The notes: generated by a model from the sequence alone, not told the origin. Counted from the stretch's first letter, positions 26,101 through 33,959 are shown. The stretch is DNA of 43,581 bases from Syntrophorhabdales bacterium (GCA_035541455.1 DATKNH010000039.1:1-43581), one strand, 5' to 3'. Translations and numbers: made by a program.

Positions 26101-26651
26101 GTCAGGGGACCGGGATGGGCCTTGCCGTTGTCTACGGTATTGTAAAAGCTCATTACGGAGCGATCACGGTCTCCAGCGAACCGGGCAAGGGCTCCACGTT
26201 CACGATCTACCTGCCCCGTTATGAATCGCACGAGAGATCGGAACAGACGCAAGGCAGACTCACTCTGGGGGACAACCAAAGAATCCTCTTTGTCGACGAC
26301 GAAGAGGATCTCGTGGAACTGGGGGAGTATATGCTGAAGCGGCTTGGGTACCAAGTCGTCGGCACAACAGACAGCGCCGACGCACTCAACGCCTTCGAAA
26401 AGGATCCACGGGCCTTTGATCTGGTGATTACCGACCAGACCATGCCGAATCTGACCGGCGCGCTGCTCACAAAAAGGATTAAGGCGATCCGTCCGGATAT
26501 TCCGATCATTCTATGCACCGGCCACAATGAAATGATCTCGCCCGAAGAAGCACGTTCGATTGGTATTGCGGCTTATCTTGCAAAGCCGCTATCGAAAGTG
26601 GAGCTGGCAGAGACAGTACGCCGCGCTCTCGACGAAAACGGCGCCGGTTAA
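20157..26651 (+). CDS. Giant CheB-CheR-PAS-PocR-GAF hybrid histidine kinase
   Basis: 2164-residue cytoplasmic signalling protein without membrane helices. CheB methylesterase (about 15-195) keeps S22 (GASAGG), H49 (LQHLS) and D141 (GTDGARG). CheR methyltransferase (about 215-480) has the SAM motif ACATGEEPYSIA. A long coiled coil (about 640-720) of NEEL/SNEELQAANEE type leads into PAS (720-830), PAS (835-957), a PocR sensory domain (about 985-1160, HFHRAQPESCANCIESD), PAS (1178-1270), GAF (1278-1444), PAS (1455-1574) and GAF (1581-1741). Then come HisKA with H1802 (GIAHDFNN), HATPase (GRGMD, GQGTGMGL) and a receiver with D2093 (VITDQTMP) and the KP signature. The start at 20157 has AGAGGA upstream; the frame is open to 19947. 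No separate output regulator is adjacent. It probably integrates a small-molecule signal through PocR with methylation-type chemistry. Confidence 0.93.
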   Translation: MKSDTSATKPRKPFPVVGIGASAGGMEALEAFLSVLPKKFGVAIIFLQHLSPKHKNLMPELLRRRKTDLQIDEIEDGMEIAAGRLYLCPPAKEIRIRDGVFRIASRIHQHVHLPIDEFFVSLAEDVGERAIAVILSGAGTDGARGVQAVRSAGGSVFVQDPASAEFPAMPLAAINTGRTDAVLPPQDIAREILKFRDYGVPPVSPEALGTHLDFDLLYQLIYEKTGYRFNYYKQGVVARRIKRRMSLLGISSAKDYLDALERKDSETTGLASDLMIGVTSFFRDKLAWKALHLDVTRKLVVQETTDPIRIWTPACATGEEPYSIAMMLHDELARAGKKRELQIFATDVNDRALEVAREGMYPATIAADLPSGYAKKFFIPAENGQSLTVNKEIRQHVLFAKHDLLSDPPFSRLDLVICRNLLIYLETEAQERCISLFHYALKEGGALFLGGAESPGRENSLFVALPHKKCRIYRKEGEKQSVRMPIAVPYAAERQQSRQAKQPLPKDREKSATQSIQEALLEEHAPPAVAINRHYEIIYHNGPTHRYLHQPRGVPTQNLLEFVPSGLRNRLRSAIYRAAQEEKPVLIRAGMQVEEKEKKKRVIFRVSRVLEDLFLIVFEEEGRVAPRKEATLLEAAAIEESAMRQLESELSATRDDLQSHIEQLKGLNEELHSSNEELQAANEEFETSREELQSLNEELITVNSQLQTKIEEEETTNNDLNNFLASANIPTIFLNQQFRVKRFTPAMSKLVKLIPGDVGRPIVDMSLENLGPDLIADATAVLDRLTPVKKEMHINGSWYIRSTLPYRTADNRIEGVVITYADITERKHAEEALRENERRYRELVQNANSAIIRWRRDGTITFFNEYAQSFFGYSAEEALGKNVHMLLPQKESTGADLSSLVRDMVIHPDRYVNNINENIRRDGTRVWMAWTNKAIFDNNGQVAEILAVGTDITERKRAEEALRESEQRVRVKLESILSPEGDIGNLDLADIIDVPEIQSLMDDFYKLAHIPMAILDIKGKVLVGAGWQDICTHFHRAQPESCANCIESDTLLSAGIPTGESRLYKCKNNMWDIATPIMVGGQHVGNVFSGQFFFEDEVPDHELFREQARKYGFDEEAYVAALDRVPRLSKESIKTGMTFFAKLSRILSQLSYSNIKLARTLTQTDSLMEATRRLAQFPEQNPNPVLRMTLDGTLLYANPPARDLLDAMSEDTDGSLPQSILAFAAEAAAQKQDLETELPDRRGRTFWIGAAQPSGETYVNLYATNITERKQKEELVLRLSRVYAVLSRVNETIVRTRDTQSLFSKVCRVAAEEGKFPLVWIGMVEGQRVTPAVCFGPASDYLKEIKVETEGEFSQGPTATCIREKRPVVNDDFASEPSVMPWSEAAERYGFRSSASFPIFRGGMAVGALTLYAFEPKAFDAEQIRLLNALSADLSYALDALDQEQLRLQAEQALRESEERFRNMFERHKAVMVLVEPETGKIVDVNDAAVAFYGYPHETLRTMHIQEINQLPPEEVAVRMKKAAAEQRGHFVFPHRLADGRLRWVDVYSSPFVAQGSTMLFSVIHDITERKQAEEALEKNLERLDIISSTAGQLLTSKEPQKIVEALCRRVMEHLDCQAFFNFLVDEERNCLRLNAYAGIPEEAAREIHFLDFGVAVCGCAARDACRIVAENILTTPDIRTELVKSFGIQAYACHPLLAQGQVIGTLSFGTKSRLTFAEDELSLMKTVADQVATAMERMQLLQAAEEKADELEKRVEERTAEVMQACKNLEMEIAVRATVEDQLRQAHKMEAIGTLAGGIAHDFNNILAIIIGNAELAIDDIPETVGAHRNLQQIFKAGIRGRNLVRQILTFSRKTEHERKPLALLLLIKETFELLRASLPTTIRITLDQKASDDVVLADATQLQQVLMNLCKNAADAMEGGEGRLDVSLTETTFTDQTLMPESEMKPGRYLALAISDTGRGMDDEVKKKLFEPFFTTKEKGQGTGMGLAVVYGIVKAHYGAITVSSEPGKGSTFTIYLPRYESHERSEQTQGRLTLGDNQRILFVDDEEDLVELGEYMLKRLGYQVVGTTDSADALNAFEKDPRAFDLVITDQTMPNLTGALLTKRIKAIRPDIPIILCTGHNEMISPEEARSIGIAAYLAKPLSKVELAETVRRALDENGAG

Positions 26652-26683
26652 ACATTCACTTGCCGACAAGGCAGGCAGCACCT

Positions 26684-28057
26684 ATGTTAAAAGACACAAT
26701 GAAAACATTCGGAGTCAAAGGTTCAATCTTCGGAAGGTCGACAGGACTGATATGGTGTCTCGTCATTGCCACGGTCATTATGACAGCGCCTGTTCGCACA
26801 CTCGCGCAGGCGGACAGGATTTACGCGGAGAACAGCAAGGCTGTCGTTGTAGTTATTGCCGTCAACGCTCAAGCAGGGGTGATCAGCCAGGGGAGCGGCT
26901 TTATAGTTCGTGAGGATGGGGCTGTGGTCACCAACTATCATGTGGTCAACGCAGCCTCCAAGATAAAGGTGAAGTCAGGCGAGCGCGTCTTTGACGTGGA
27001 GGGCCTGCTCTACGCGGACATAGAAAATGACGTGGCTATTCTGAAGATCGATGGGAGCCATCTCCCCACGGTCCGGCTGGGAGAGCCTGATAGGGTTCAG
27101 GTGGGAGAGAAGGTATTTGTCATAAGCAGCCCGCAGGGCCTGGAAAACACTGTATCTGAGGGAATACTTAGTGGAGTCAGAAAAGTCGATGAAACCAGAA
27201 AGGTCCTTCAAATCACCGCTGCAATTTCCCCGGGTTCAAGCGGTGCTCCGGTATTCAACAGCAGGGGCGAAGCTATAGGCATCGCCACCTTCCTTGTCGC
27301 CGAAGCACAGAACATCAATTTCGCCATGCCTGTGAGTCTCGTGAAAGATAAACTCGCCTCCACAAAAGTCGTGGGAGCGGGCGAGGCGTGCAGTGCCGAC
27401 TTCACGAAGACTGCAGAGTGCTGGTTTTATCAAGGTGTCGCCTATGGCAGCAATGGTATGTATGAAAGATCGGTCGAGGCTTTCGTCAGGGCGATACAGA
27501 TCAAAGAAGACTTCTCAGAAGCCTATTTTAACCTTGGTGTCAGCTACATCGGCCTCGGCAAATACAGCGAGGCGCGTGATGCGCTTGAGAAGGCTATCCG
27601 GATCAAGCCGGACAGCGCAGAGGCATATGAAAATCTGGGTGCTGTTTTCGCCAAGTTGGGCATGTACGATGATGCGGTACGCACTCTGAAGAAAGCGATA
27701 GCCATAAACGCCGAGGACTCTCAGGCATATTACAACCTTGGTGTCACGTATGCGAGTGTGAAGGATTACAAGGCCGCGGTGGAGGCTCTGAAACAGGCTG
27801 TCCGATTCCGCCCCGACTTTGCGGCCGCCCACGGCTTTCTCGGCGCAACGTATGCGAGGATGAAGGAATACAGGATGGCAGCCGATGCATTGAAGCAATC
27901 CATACGCCTCAACCCGGACGATCCGAGAACACACTACACCCTTGGCGAAACATACCTCGCCCTCAAAGATCGGCCTTCTGCGCTGGACGAGTACAAGATA
28001 CTGCAAAAGATGGACGCAACAATGGCCGACAGGCTGTTCAAACAGATATACAAGTAA
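26684..28057 (+). CDS. S1C-type serine protease fused to TPR repeats
   Basis: 457 residues. After an N-terminal hydrophobic segment (about 20-42, signal peptide or anchor ending TLAQA) comes a trypsin-like DegP/HtrA catalytic domain (about 45-230) with H86 (TNYHVV), D116 (ENDVAIL) and S186 (SPGSSGAPV). Instead of PDZ domains the C-terminal half (about 250-455) has roughly six TPR units (for example EAYFNLGVSYIGLGKYSEA). The catalytic loop GSSG differs from the usual GNSG. Likely periplasmic and active on, or docking to, a protein partner through the TPRs. ATG 26684 is chosen, but the ribosome site is weak and 26699 is also possible. It follows the giant kinase by 32 bp. Confidence 0.88.
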   Translation: MLKDTMKTFGVKGSIFGRSTGLIWCLVIATVIMTAPVRTLAQADRIYAENSKAVVVVIAVNAQAGVISQGSGFIVREDGAVVTNYHVVNAASKIKVKSGERVFDVEGLLYADIENDVAILKIDGSHLPTVRLGEPDRVQVGEKVFVISSPQGLENTVSEGILSGVRKVDETRKVLQITAAISPGSSGAPVFNSRGEAIGIATFLVAEAQNINFAMPVSLVKDKLASTKVVGAGEACSADFTKTAECWFYQGVAYGSNGMYERSVEAFVRAIQIKEDFSEAYFNLGVSYIGLGKYSEARDALEKAIRIKPDSAEAYENLGAVFAKLGMYDDAVRTLKKAIAINAEDSQAYYNLGVTYASVKDYKAAVEALKQAVRFRPDFAAAHGFLGATYARMKEYRMAADALKQSIRLNPDDPRTHYTLGETYLALKDRPSALDEYKILQKMDATMADRLFKQIYK

Positions 28058-28139
28058 CAAACCACGTGTGAATGCTGAATAGTGAGTAGTGAGCAGCAAT
28101 AAAACCAGGAAGAGGCAAAACAAACGGGGAGGATCCAAC

Positions 28140-28448
28140 ATGAAGGACCTGCACAAAATTTACACGGTTTTCAAGAAAGACTTTCCCGGCATCAACACTG
28201 CCCACGAGGCGCTGGGGGAGAAGATCCACGGCGAATCCGGACCGCTGCCGGAAAAGGTACGCTGGCTTATCAAGATCGCAGTTTCAGGAGCATCAGGACA
28301 TCATCTCGCGTTGGAGACCCACATCAAGAAAGCCCGCGAAGCCGGAGCGACCGATGCGGAAATCAAGCATGCTCTTCTTCTCCTCATTCAGACCGTAGGG
28401 TTCCCGACATTCATGGAAGCCTACCAGGTCTACAAAAACTTGAAGTAA
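28140..28448 (+). CDS. Carboxymuconolactone decarboxylase-like (AhpD fold) protein
   Basis: 102 residues. LPEKVRWLIKIAVSGASGHH, then LALETHIKKAREAGATDAEI and ALLLLIQTVGFPTFMEAY, follow the CMD/AhpD helical pattern. The redox CXXC of AhpD is missing (ASGHHLALETH keeps only the terminal His), so it is not a peroxidase partner of the AhpD type. Enzyme activity is unknown; many such small CMD proteins sit beside degradation genes. GGGAGGATC precedes ATG 28140. It lies 82 bp after the protease, so co-transcription is possible but not shown. Confidence 0.82.
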   Translation: MKDLHKIYTVFKKDFPGINTAHEALGEKIHGESGPLPEKVRWLIKIAVSGASGHHLALETHIKKAREAGATDAEIKHALLLLIQTVGFPTFMEAYQVYKNLK

Positions 28449-28607
28449 CCAATCACAGGGCGCCGCTCGGACCGTTTTCTCCGCGTCCGGAAATTAATTA
28501 GTGTGCTGGCAAACCAAGAAACCTGGCTGGGGCGCGGGCACTACTTTGAATTCGTGCAGAGAACGACGCAGCGACAACGAAGCTATACGCGCCAAGGCGA
28601 AGTAATG

Positions 28608-29135
28608 CTACTCGACGAGCACGAGTGCGTAAGAGTTTCGCACATCATTGTGGTCTTTAACTACCTTGATCGGGAGTTTGTAACCTCTGGCCGTAGCAAA
28701 TACATCAATGCCACAGCCTTCCATTGAAGGCCTCGCCTCATCGGAGTGAACGCATGCCTTCATGTTGCAGGTCTTGCATCCACCACAGGGCCCGCTGCCA
28801 AGAGCCCATGCCTTGTAATATCCGTCGAGGAACAAGGTACGCTCGAGAGTAACCGCAGTTTCGGTGAGACGTTCGCTAAGCCTGTCCCCTCTTTTGATCT
28901 GCCGGTGGAGCAGGATGCCGGACGCGTAGGAATCGAGAATCTTTCGCATCTCATCAGGCGTTGGCGTCTTCGGCGGACAACAAAGGCTTGCGCCATAGCC
29001 CGCGCAACCATACTGGCACTTCATCCGTACCCATGGTGCGGTAAAAACGCGTGAAGTCTCAACGACAACCGCGTGATCAATTCCTTTCTCCAGAGCAATT
29101 TTTGTATAAGGCGCAAATCGTTTAGCTGTAGTCAT
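28608..29135 (-). CDS. DUF2284 predicted metal-binding protein
   Basis: 175 residues, rich in cysteine: MKCQYGCAGYGASLCCPP (about 38-55) and GSGPCGGCKTCNMKACVHSD (about 113-132), plus a later MEGCGIDVFATA. This is the DUF2284 pattern, common in anaerobes and presumed to bind metal or an Fe-S cluster. No enzymatic role is known to me. GGAGGTG lies upstream of the ATG. It stands alone between a plus-strand CMD gene and a plus-strand Bug gene. Confidence 0.85.
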   Translation of the reverse strand: MTTAKRFAPYTKIALEKGIDHAVVVETSRVFTAPWVRMKCQYGCAGYGASLCCPPKTPTPDEMRKILDSYASGILLHRQIKRGDRLSERLTETAVTLERTLFLDGYYKAWALGSGPCGGCKTCNMKACVHSDEARPSMEGCGIDVFATARGYKLPIKVVKDHNDVRNSYALVLVE

Positions 29136-29214
29136 TCAACACCTCCGGATGGAACCTCAGCACTCTTTCATTCTACCCTATGTGGATGGCCCTTGCCAAA
29201 GGAACCTAAAAGGC

Positions 29215-29243
29215 TTGACAAGCTTCCTGGCTTTGGCTAACGT
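29215..29243 (+). promoter_or_regulatory. Promoter of the Bug binding-protein gene
   Basis: TTGACA (29215-29220), a 17-bp spacer and TAACGT (29238-29243), about 33 bp before the start codon. The promoter before the decayed UbiD/Bug locus (40656-40684) has the same -35, spacer and -10. Confidence 0.5.
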
Positions 29244-29276
29244 GTACAAACCGGACCGATAGGTGAGGAGGCGTTT

Positions 29277-30257
29277 ATGAGAAGCCCGGCTGTGAGGACA
29301 ACAGTTTTGTTTGTTTGCCTTTCCCTCTTGATTCTTCTTCCGCTCGCGGCGCACGCACAACCGGCGGACCCGAAGTTCCCGAGCCATCCCATTACGTTCA
29401 TCAATCCTGTACCGGCAGGTGCCGCAAGTGATCTTTGCTTCCGCATGGCTTCAAAAGAAGCGGAGAAGTTTCTCGGCCAGCCGATCGTCGTGATCAATAA
29501 GACCGGCGGCTCGTTCACGGTAGGCATCGCTGCCATTGCCAGCGCGAAGCCTGACGGCTACACCATTGGTTACGCAGGCCATCCAGGCATGTTCGTTCCC
29601 CCCTTAACCGAAAAGGTGCCCTACCATCCTGTCAACGATCTCAGAGAGATCATGCAGTTCGGCATCATCAACATTGCCGTTACTGTCAAAGGAGACTCGC
29701 CATTCAAGACATGGAAGGACATCGTCGCTTACGCGCGACAGAACCCCAAGAAGCTGACCTATGGCAGTGCGGGCGTAGGGAGCTTCGGTCATCTGGCGCT
29801 GGAGCAGATCTCACGGAGAGAGAAAGTTCAGTTCACACACATTCCCTTCAAGGGCTCTCCAGAAACACAAGCTGCGCTTCTGGGAGGCCACATCATGGTG
29901 GGAACCGGCGACTTCAATTATCCGTTGATCGAATCCGGAGAGATACGCCTGATTTTGCTGGTTGCCGAAAAACGCTCGCCCTATTACCCCGATGTTCCGA
30001 TCATGAAGGATCTCGGGTATGACATACCAGCGCCCACATTTCTCAACGTTGCAGGCCCCAAAGCCATGCCTGACGAGATCGTGAAGAAACTGGACGATGC
30101 GTACAGCAAAGCAATGAAGGAACCGGGCTTCATCAAAGGGATGAAAGATCTACGCTTCACCATCTTTTACAGAAACGGCAAAGAACTGGACGAGTACGTG
30201 GCGTCCAACTACGAAGCTTTTGCCAAGCTGCTAAAAGAGCAGGGGCTTCTGAAGTGA
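29277..30257 (+). CDS. Bug/TctC-family periplasmic binding protein
   Basis: 326 residues, the normal length for tripartite tricarboxylate transporter receptors. It has a signal peptide (about 1-26, ending AAHAQ), then FPSHPITFINPVPAGAASD, INKTGGSFTVGIAAIASAKP and LTYGSAGVGSFGHLALEQIS, all standard Bug motifs around the carboxylate-binding loops. TctA/TctB membrane partners are not in the window. GAGGAGG precedes the ATG. The protein is clearly related to the broken copy at 41176-41766: both have a TGDFNY...SGE..RL segment and similar C-termini. Ligand unknown, probably a carboxylate. Confidence 0.92.
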   Translation: MRSPAVRTTVLFVCLSLLILLPLAAHAQPADPKFPSHPITFINPVPAGAASDLCFRMASKEAEKFLGQPIVVINKTGGSFTVGIAAIASAKPDGYTIGYAGHPGMFVPPLTEKVPYHPVNDLREIMQFGIINIAVTVKGDSPFKTWKDIVAYARQNPKKLTYGSAGVGSFGHLALEQISRREKVQFTHIPFKGSPETQAALLGGHIMVGTGDFNYPLIESGEIRLILLVAEKRSPYYPDVPIMKDLGYDIPAPTFLNVAGPKAMPDEIVKKLDDAYSKAMKEPGFIKGMKDLRFTIFYRNGKELDEYVASNYEAFAKLLKEQGLLK

Positions 30258-30432
30258 CCGATCACCACAGCTTCAAGTTCACGTTCTCTTGGAGGCGTGT
30301 CTGTTTCGTCCGATAGAAATTCTAATATCGAATATCTAACTCCTAAACAAATCCAAATCTCAAATGTTCCAAACCCAAAGCGTGTGATTCAGTTTTGGAT
30401 CTTGGTCTTTTCTTTACGTCTGTGTTCATACG
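30258..30432. other. AT-rich intergenic repeat-like stretch
   Basis: Between the Bug gene and the CoA-ligase stop (on opposite strands), 30310-30400 is AT-rich with reiterated AATATCGAATATC, CAAATCCAAATC and CAAATGTTCCAAA words. It looks like a degraded interspersed repeat. No hairpin terminator was seen although the flanking genes are convergent. Confidence 0.35.
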
Positions 30433-32013
30433 TCACGGCGTGCCTTTCAGCAGTTGTTTCTTGTCGATCTTCCCCTGGCCGGTCTTGGGAAGCTCCCTCA
30501 AGAATTGTATAAAACGGGGAGCCTTGAAGGGCGCCATCTTCTTGCGGCAATGCTCCTTCAGTTGCTCGGCCAGATCATCCGTCGGCTGGAATGCTTCATT
30601 CAGCGCGATGAATGCTTTGGTTTTGGTGAGACCATCAGCGTCCTTCACCCCCAGCACGGTGCATTCTCTCACTGCTTCGTGCTCATCGAGACATTTCTCT
30701 ATTTCGAGCGGGGCGACATAGACGCCGCTCACCTTTATCAAATCATCCGCCCTTCCCTCGTACCAGAAATAGCCGTCAGCGTCTTCCTTGAAAAGGTCGT
30801 TTGTGTTCACCCAGTCGTTGCCGACAAATGTTCTTTTCGTCTTGTCGTGTTCCAGGTGGTAGTAGGTACCCGAAGCTTCAGAGCGCACATAGAGAATTCC
30901 TGACTCCCCTTTTGGCACCTCTTTGCCCTCTGCATCGACGAGTTTTACGTCCACGCCAGGCTGCACCTTGCCCGAACTCCCCGGCTTCACTTTGCCCGGC
31001 GCGTCCATGAAATAGCCAAGGTAGGTCTCGGCTGAACCAACGGAATTAAGAATCTCGACGCCAAACTTCTCTTTAAACTCATTATAAAGCTGACCGGACA
31101 GAAGCTCGCCGGACGAGATACAGAGTCTCAGGAAGCTCAGGTCCGCATCTTTCGCGAGCGGGCTTTGAAGCATGGCCCTCATCATGGTGGGTACGTTGAG
31201 AAGCACTGTCGGTTTGTACTTGTACAGGCACTCAAACACAGACTCGACCGTGCTCCTGTCGGGGTAGAGCGCAACCGCCGCCCCTGCCTTGATGGGCCAG
31301 TTCATGCCCAGGTCGCGCGCGTAGTGGAAGAAGAGCTTGGGAACACGGAAGACAATGTCGTCCGGCGTGTAATGGATGGTGTACTGAAAAGATTCGAAGC
31401 CGATGACGCCGTCGTGGTGCATGTGGGGCACACCCTTCGACTTGCCTGTCGTTCCGCCGGAAAAATTCCACAGCGCGAGATCGTTCTTCGTTGTCCGGGC
31501 CATCTCGAGAACCGATGATGCTTCAGCCAGCATCTCATTCAGCGCATACTCCCCCTGCTCAAGCGTGGGAAGGTTCTCGCCGGCCACAAGGATCGCCCTG
31601 TGGAAGCTCGAACCACGCATGCCCTGGCGCACCCGCTCCAGCGTCGTATTGTCCACGATGACAACTTTAGGCCTCACATAACTGACGAAGTACTCGTAGT
31701 CTGACGGCAGAAGATAGGTGTACGCATGCGTTGCGATCCCCCCTATCTTCATGGCAGCATACCATCCGGCAAGCCATTCAGGCGTGTCCTGAAGGATAAG
31801 CAGCACCCGATCCTCGAAACCCACGCCGAATTCTTTGAGCAGATTTCCAACCTGGTTCGTCAGTTTGCACATATCGTTGAAGGTATAGGTTGCGTCACGA
31901 CAGTAGACGGCAATCTTTTCGCCTCTGCCTGCTGCAACATTATCTTCCAGGTAATAACGGGTCAGGTTGAGTTGTTCAGGTATCTCTATCTTAAGTTCCG
32001 GACCACGTGTCAT
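30433..32013 (-). CDS. Benzoate-CoA ligase-like acyl-CoA synthetase
   Basis: 526-residue adenylate-forming enzyme that activates a carboxylate with ATP and CoA. SGGTTGKSKGVPHMHHD (near 190) is the phosphate loop. SSGELLSGQLYNEFKEKFG and NSVGSAETYLGYF are of the benzoate/4-hydroxybenzoate-CoA ligase type. YEGRADDLIKVSGVYVAPLE is the hinge motif, and the catalytic Lys lies in GQGKIDKKQLL. ATG 32013 is chosen because AGGAGGT lies 7 bp upstream; the GTG at 32022 overlaps it. It is the last gene of the operon that also encodes UbiD and Liv transport, so an aromatic acid is a likely substrate, but specificity cannot be read from sequence. Confidence 0.9.
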   Translation of the reverse strand: MTRGPELKIEIPEQLNLTRYYLEDNVAAGRGEKIAVYCRDATYTFNDMCKLTNQVGNLLKEFGVGFEDRVLLILQDTPEWLAGWYAAMKIGGIATHAYTYLLPSDYEYFVSYVRPKVVIVDNTTLERVRQGMRGSSFHRAILVAGENLPTLEQGEYALNEMLAEASSVLEMARTTKNDLALWNFSGGTTGKSKGVPHMHHDGVIGFESFQYTIHYTPDDIVFRVPKLFFHYARDLGMNWPIKAGAAVALYPDRSTVESVFECLYKYKPTVLLNVPTMMRAMLQSPLAKDADLSFLRLCISSGELLSGQLYNEFKEKFGVEILNSVGSAETYLGYFMDAPGKVKPGSSGKVQPGVDVKLVDAEGKEVPKGESGILYVRSEASGTYYHLEHDKTKRTFVGNDWVNTNDLFKEDADGYFWYEGRADDLIKVSGVYVAPLEIEKCLDEHEAVRECTVLGVKDADGLTKTKAFIALNEAFQPTDDLAEQLKEHCRKKMAPFKAPRFIQFLRELPKTGQGKIDKKQLLKGTP

Positions 32014-32043
32014 AAAGAACACCTCCTCAATCGCGCAAAGATT

Positions 32044-33243
32044 CTATCGCCCTGCAATCGCCTTATTACGGCCGCTCGCAGGATACGAAACCATCAAGAG
32101 CGGTAAAAGCCCCACAGCCGGCATAATCAGGATGAGCCGAAGCACTGTGAGTATTCCCCACGCATCTGCAACCAAGCCCAGCAGTCCCGCGCCTATGCCG
32201 CCGATGCCGATCACAAAACCGAGCATGAGACCCGAGGCCATGCCCAGGCGGTCCCGCAAAATAGTCTGCCCCATGACCACCGTGACCGAAAAGCTCGAGA
32301 TAAGCACAAAACCCACAAAGAAGAGCATGATGAACACCCATATGCCGGTTGCCTCAAGGAAAAGGAAGAGCAGCGGGACGGAACAGATCAGGGAGAGGCA
32401 AACAAAAGGCTTGTGGCCGAGTCTGTCTGCAACCAGGCCGCCGGCAATAGTCCCCAAGGCCCCACCGATCAGGAAAGCAAACACAAGTCTCCCGGCGCTG
32501 ATCGGATCACCCTTCAAAATTGTAATATAGTAAAAAGGGGCGAAGGTAATCAAGCCCATATGTGCCGAGGAGCGCAGCGCCACGGCGCATACGAGCAGCC
32601 CCATGGATCGCCAGGGATGCTTCGATGGCGCAGAAGGAGCAGTTGCCGTTTTCGACTCTGCGACCTTGCCTGCCTTGAACGGCATCGTCAGTTCGCTGTT
32701 AAACCATGACAGCAGCGCGAGTATCATTGCTCCCGGCACAAAAAAGAGCAACGTGCCCCGGAGATCGGCCATTTGCATGGCGTATGTGACCAGCAAAGGC
32801 CCGAAAGCCATGCCGAAGTTTCCTCCTGCCTGAAACATGGACATGCCCGTCGCCATGCGGCTGCCAGTGAAATGATGCGTGATCTTGAAGCTCTCAGGAT
32901 GGTACATAGCTATCCCCACACCGTTGAGCATGACAAAAACCAGTAATATGCCGTAAGAAGGAGAAATGCCTGTCAGGGAAAAACCGGCATAGGTTAACAC
33001 CACAGAAAGAGGCAACAGCCAGTTGATCTGCACGCGATCGGAAAAATAGCCAAAACAAGGCTGAATAATGGATGAGGTGAGATTCGACACCATGATGACA
33101 GCGCCGATTTGTGTGTAGTTAAGGGAGAGCGCCGACTTGAAGAAGGGCATAATTGCGGGAAGAGCAGAGCCGTTGATGTCTATGAAAAGATGACTGGCGC
33201 TCAAGATAAGAATGAGCTTGAGATTCATTTTTGCGCTGCTCAT
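32044..33243 (-). CDS. MFS transporter, Fsr (fosmidomycin-resistance)-like
   Basis: 399-residue, about 12-helix transporter. SHLFIDINGSALPAIMPFF and YHPESFKITHHFTGSRMATG resemble the Fsr family, as does GRLVFAFLIGGALGTIAGG before the second half. The central loop (about 195-215, FKAGKVAESKTATAPSAPSK) separates the halves. It may export a pathway by-product or import substrate. The start is taken at ATG 33243 after GAAGAG; a GTG at 33255 overlapping the LivF stop is possible. It lies between livF and the CoA ligase. Confidence 0.88.
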   Translation of the reverse strand: MSSAKMNLKLILILSASHLFIDINGSALPAIMPFFKSALSLNYTQIGAVIMVSNLTSSIIQPCFGYFSDRVQINWLLPLSVVLTYAGFSLTGISPSYGILLVFVMLNGVGIAMYHPESFKITHHFTGSRMATGMSMFQAGGNFGMAFGPLLVTYAMQMADLRGTLLFFVPGAMILALLSWFNSELTMPFKAGKVAESKTATAPSAPSKHPWRSMGLLVCAVALRSSAHMGLITFAPFYYITILKGDPISAGRLVFAFLIGGALGTIAGGLVADRLGHKPFVCLSLICSVPLLFLFLEATGIWVFIMLFFVGFVLISSFSVTVVMGQTILRDRLGMASGLMLGFVIGIGGIGAGLLGLVADAWGILTVLRLILIMPAVGLLPLLMVSYPASGRNKAIAGR

Positions 33244-33251
33244 TCGACTCT

Positions 33252-33959
33252 TCACACCGCCAGGTATTCCTGCTCTATCTCAGGTCTCGCCTGCAGTTCT
33301 GCAGGAGTGCCCTCAAATACCATCGCGCCCTTGTTAATCACGTACATGTAATCGGCGACGTCCATCGCCAGCGGCAGGTTCTGCTCGGCCAGCAATATGG
33401 AAGCGCCCTCTTTTCTCAGCTGTTTTATAACGCCACCGACCTCCTGGATGACCATGGGCGCTAATCCTTCCGATGGCTCGTCCATAAGGATGAGCTCAGG
33501 GTTGGAAACCAAGGCCCGCGCGATAGCAAGCATCTGCTGCTCGCCACCGCTTAATTGATTGCCCTTGTTGGACAGCCTCTTGCCCAGCACCGGAAAAAGG
33601 GAAAGAACACGCTCAATGTTCCAGGCTCCCTTCCTGCCGCGCTCTCCTGCTGCTATTGCAAGATTCTCCCTGACTGTCAGCGATGGAAATATCCGGCGGC
33701 CCTGTGGCACTAAGGCCAGTCCCCTTCGGGCTATCTCAAACGCCGTGAGTCCCCTGATCTCCTCGCCCCGGAAAAGAATCTTGCCCCGGCGCGCAGGCGT
33801 GAACCCCATTACCGAACGTATCGCGGTCGTCTTGCCCATACCATTACGGCCGACGACAGAGACTACGGATGACGAGGCAACCTTCAAGGAAAGGCCCTGC
33901 AGAACGTAGCTTTCCCCGTAGTAGGTATGGATATCTTCGACAGTAAGAATATCGCTCAT
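33252..33959 (-). CDS. livF: Branched-chain-type ABC importer ATPase (LivF)
   Basis: 235 residues, the LivF length. It has Walker A GRNGMGKTT, the signature LSGGEQQMLAIARAL, Walker B LILMDEPSEGLAP and the switch His region, with the LivF-typical VPQGRRIFPSLTV. It pairs with the LivG ATPase, whose stop overlaps its start by 4 bp (ATGA). The importer may carry an aromatic or other carboxylate rather than amino acids, given the operon. Confidence 0.94.
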   Translation of the reverse strand: MSDILTVEDIHTYYGESYVLQGLSLKVASSSVVSVVGRNGMGKTTAIRSVMGFTPARRGKILFRGEEIRGLTAFEIARRGLALVPQGRRIFPSLTVRENLAIAAGERGRKGAWNIERVLSLFPVLGKRLSNKGNQLSGGEQQMLAIARALVSNPELILMDEPSEGLAPMVIQEVGGVIKQLRKEGASILLAEQNLPLAMDVADYMYVINKGAMVFEGTPAELQARPEIEQEYLAV

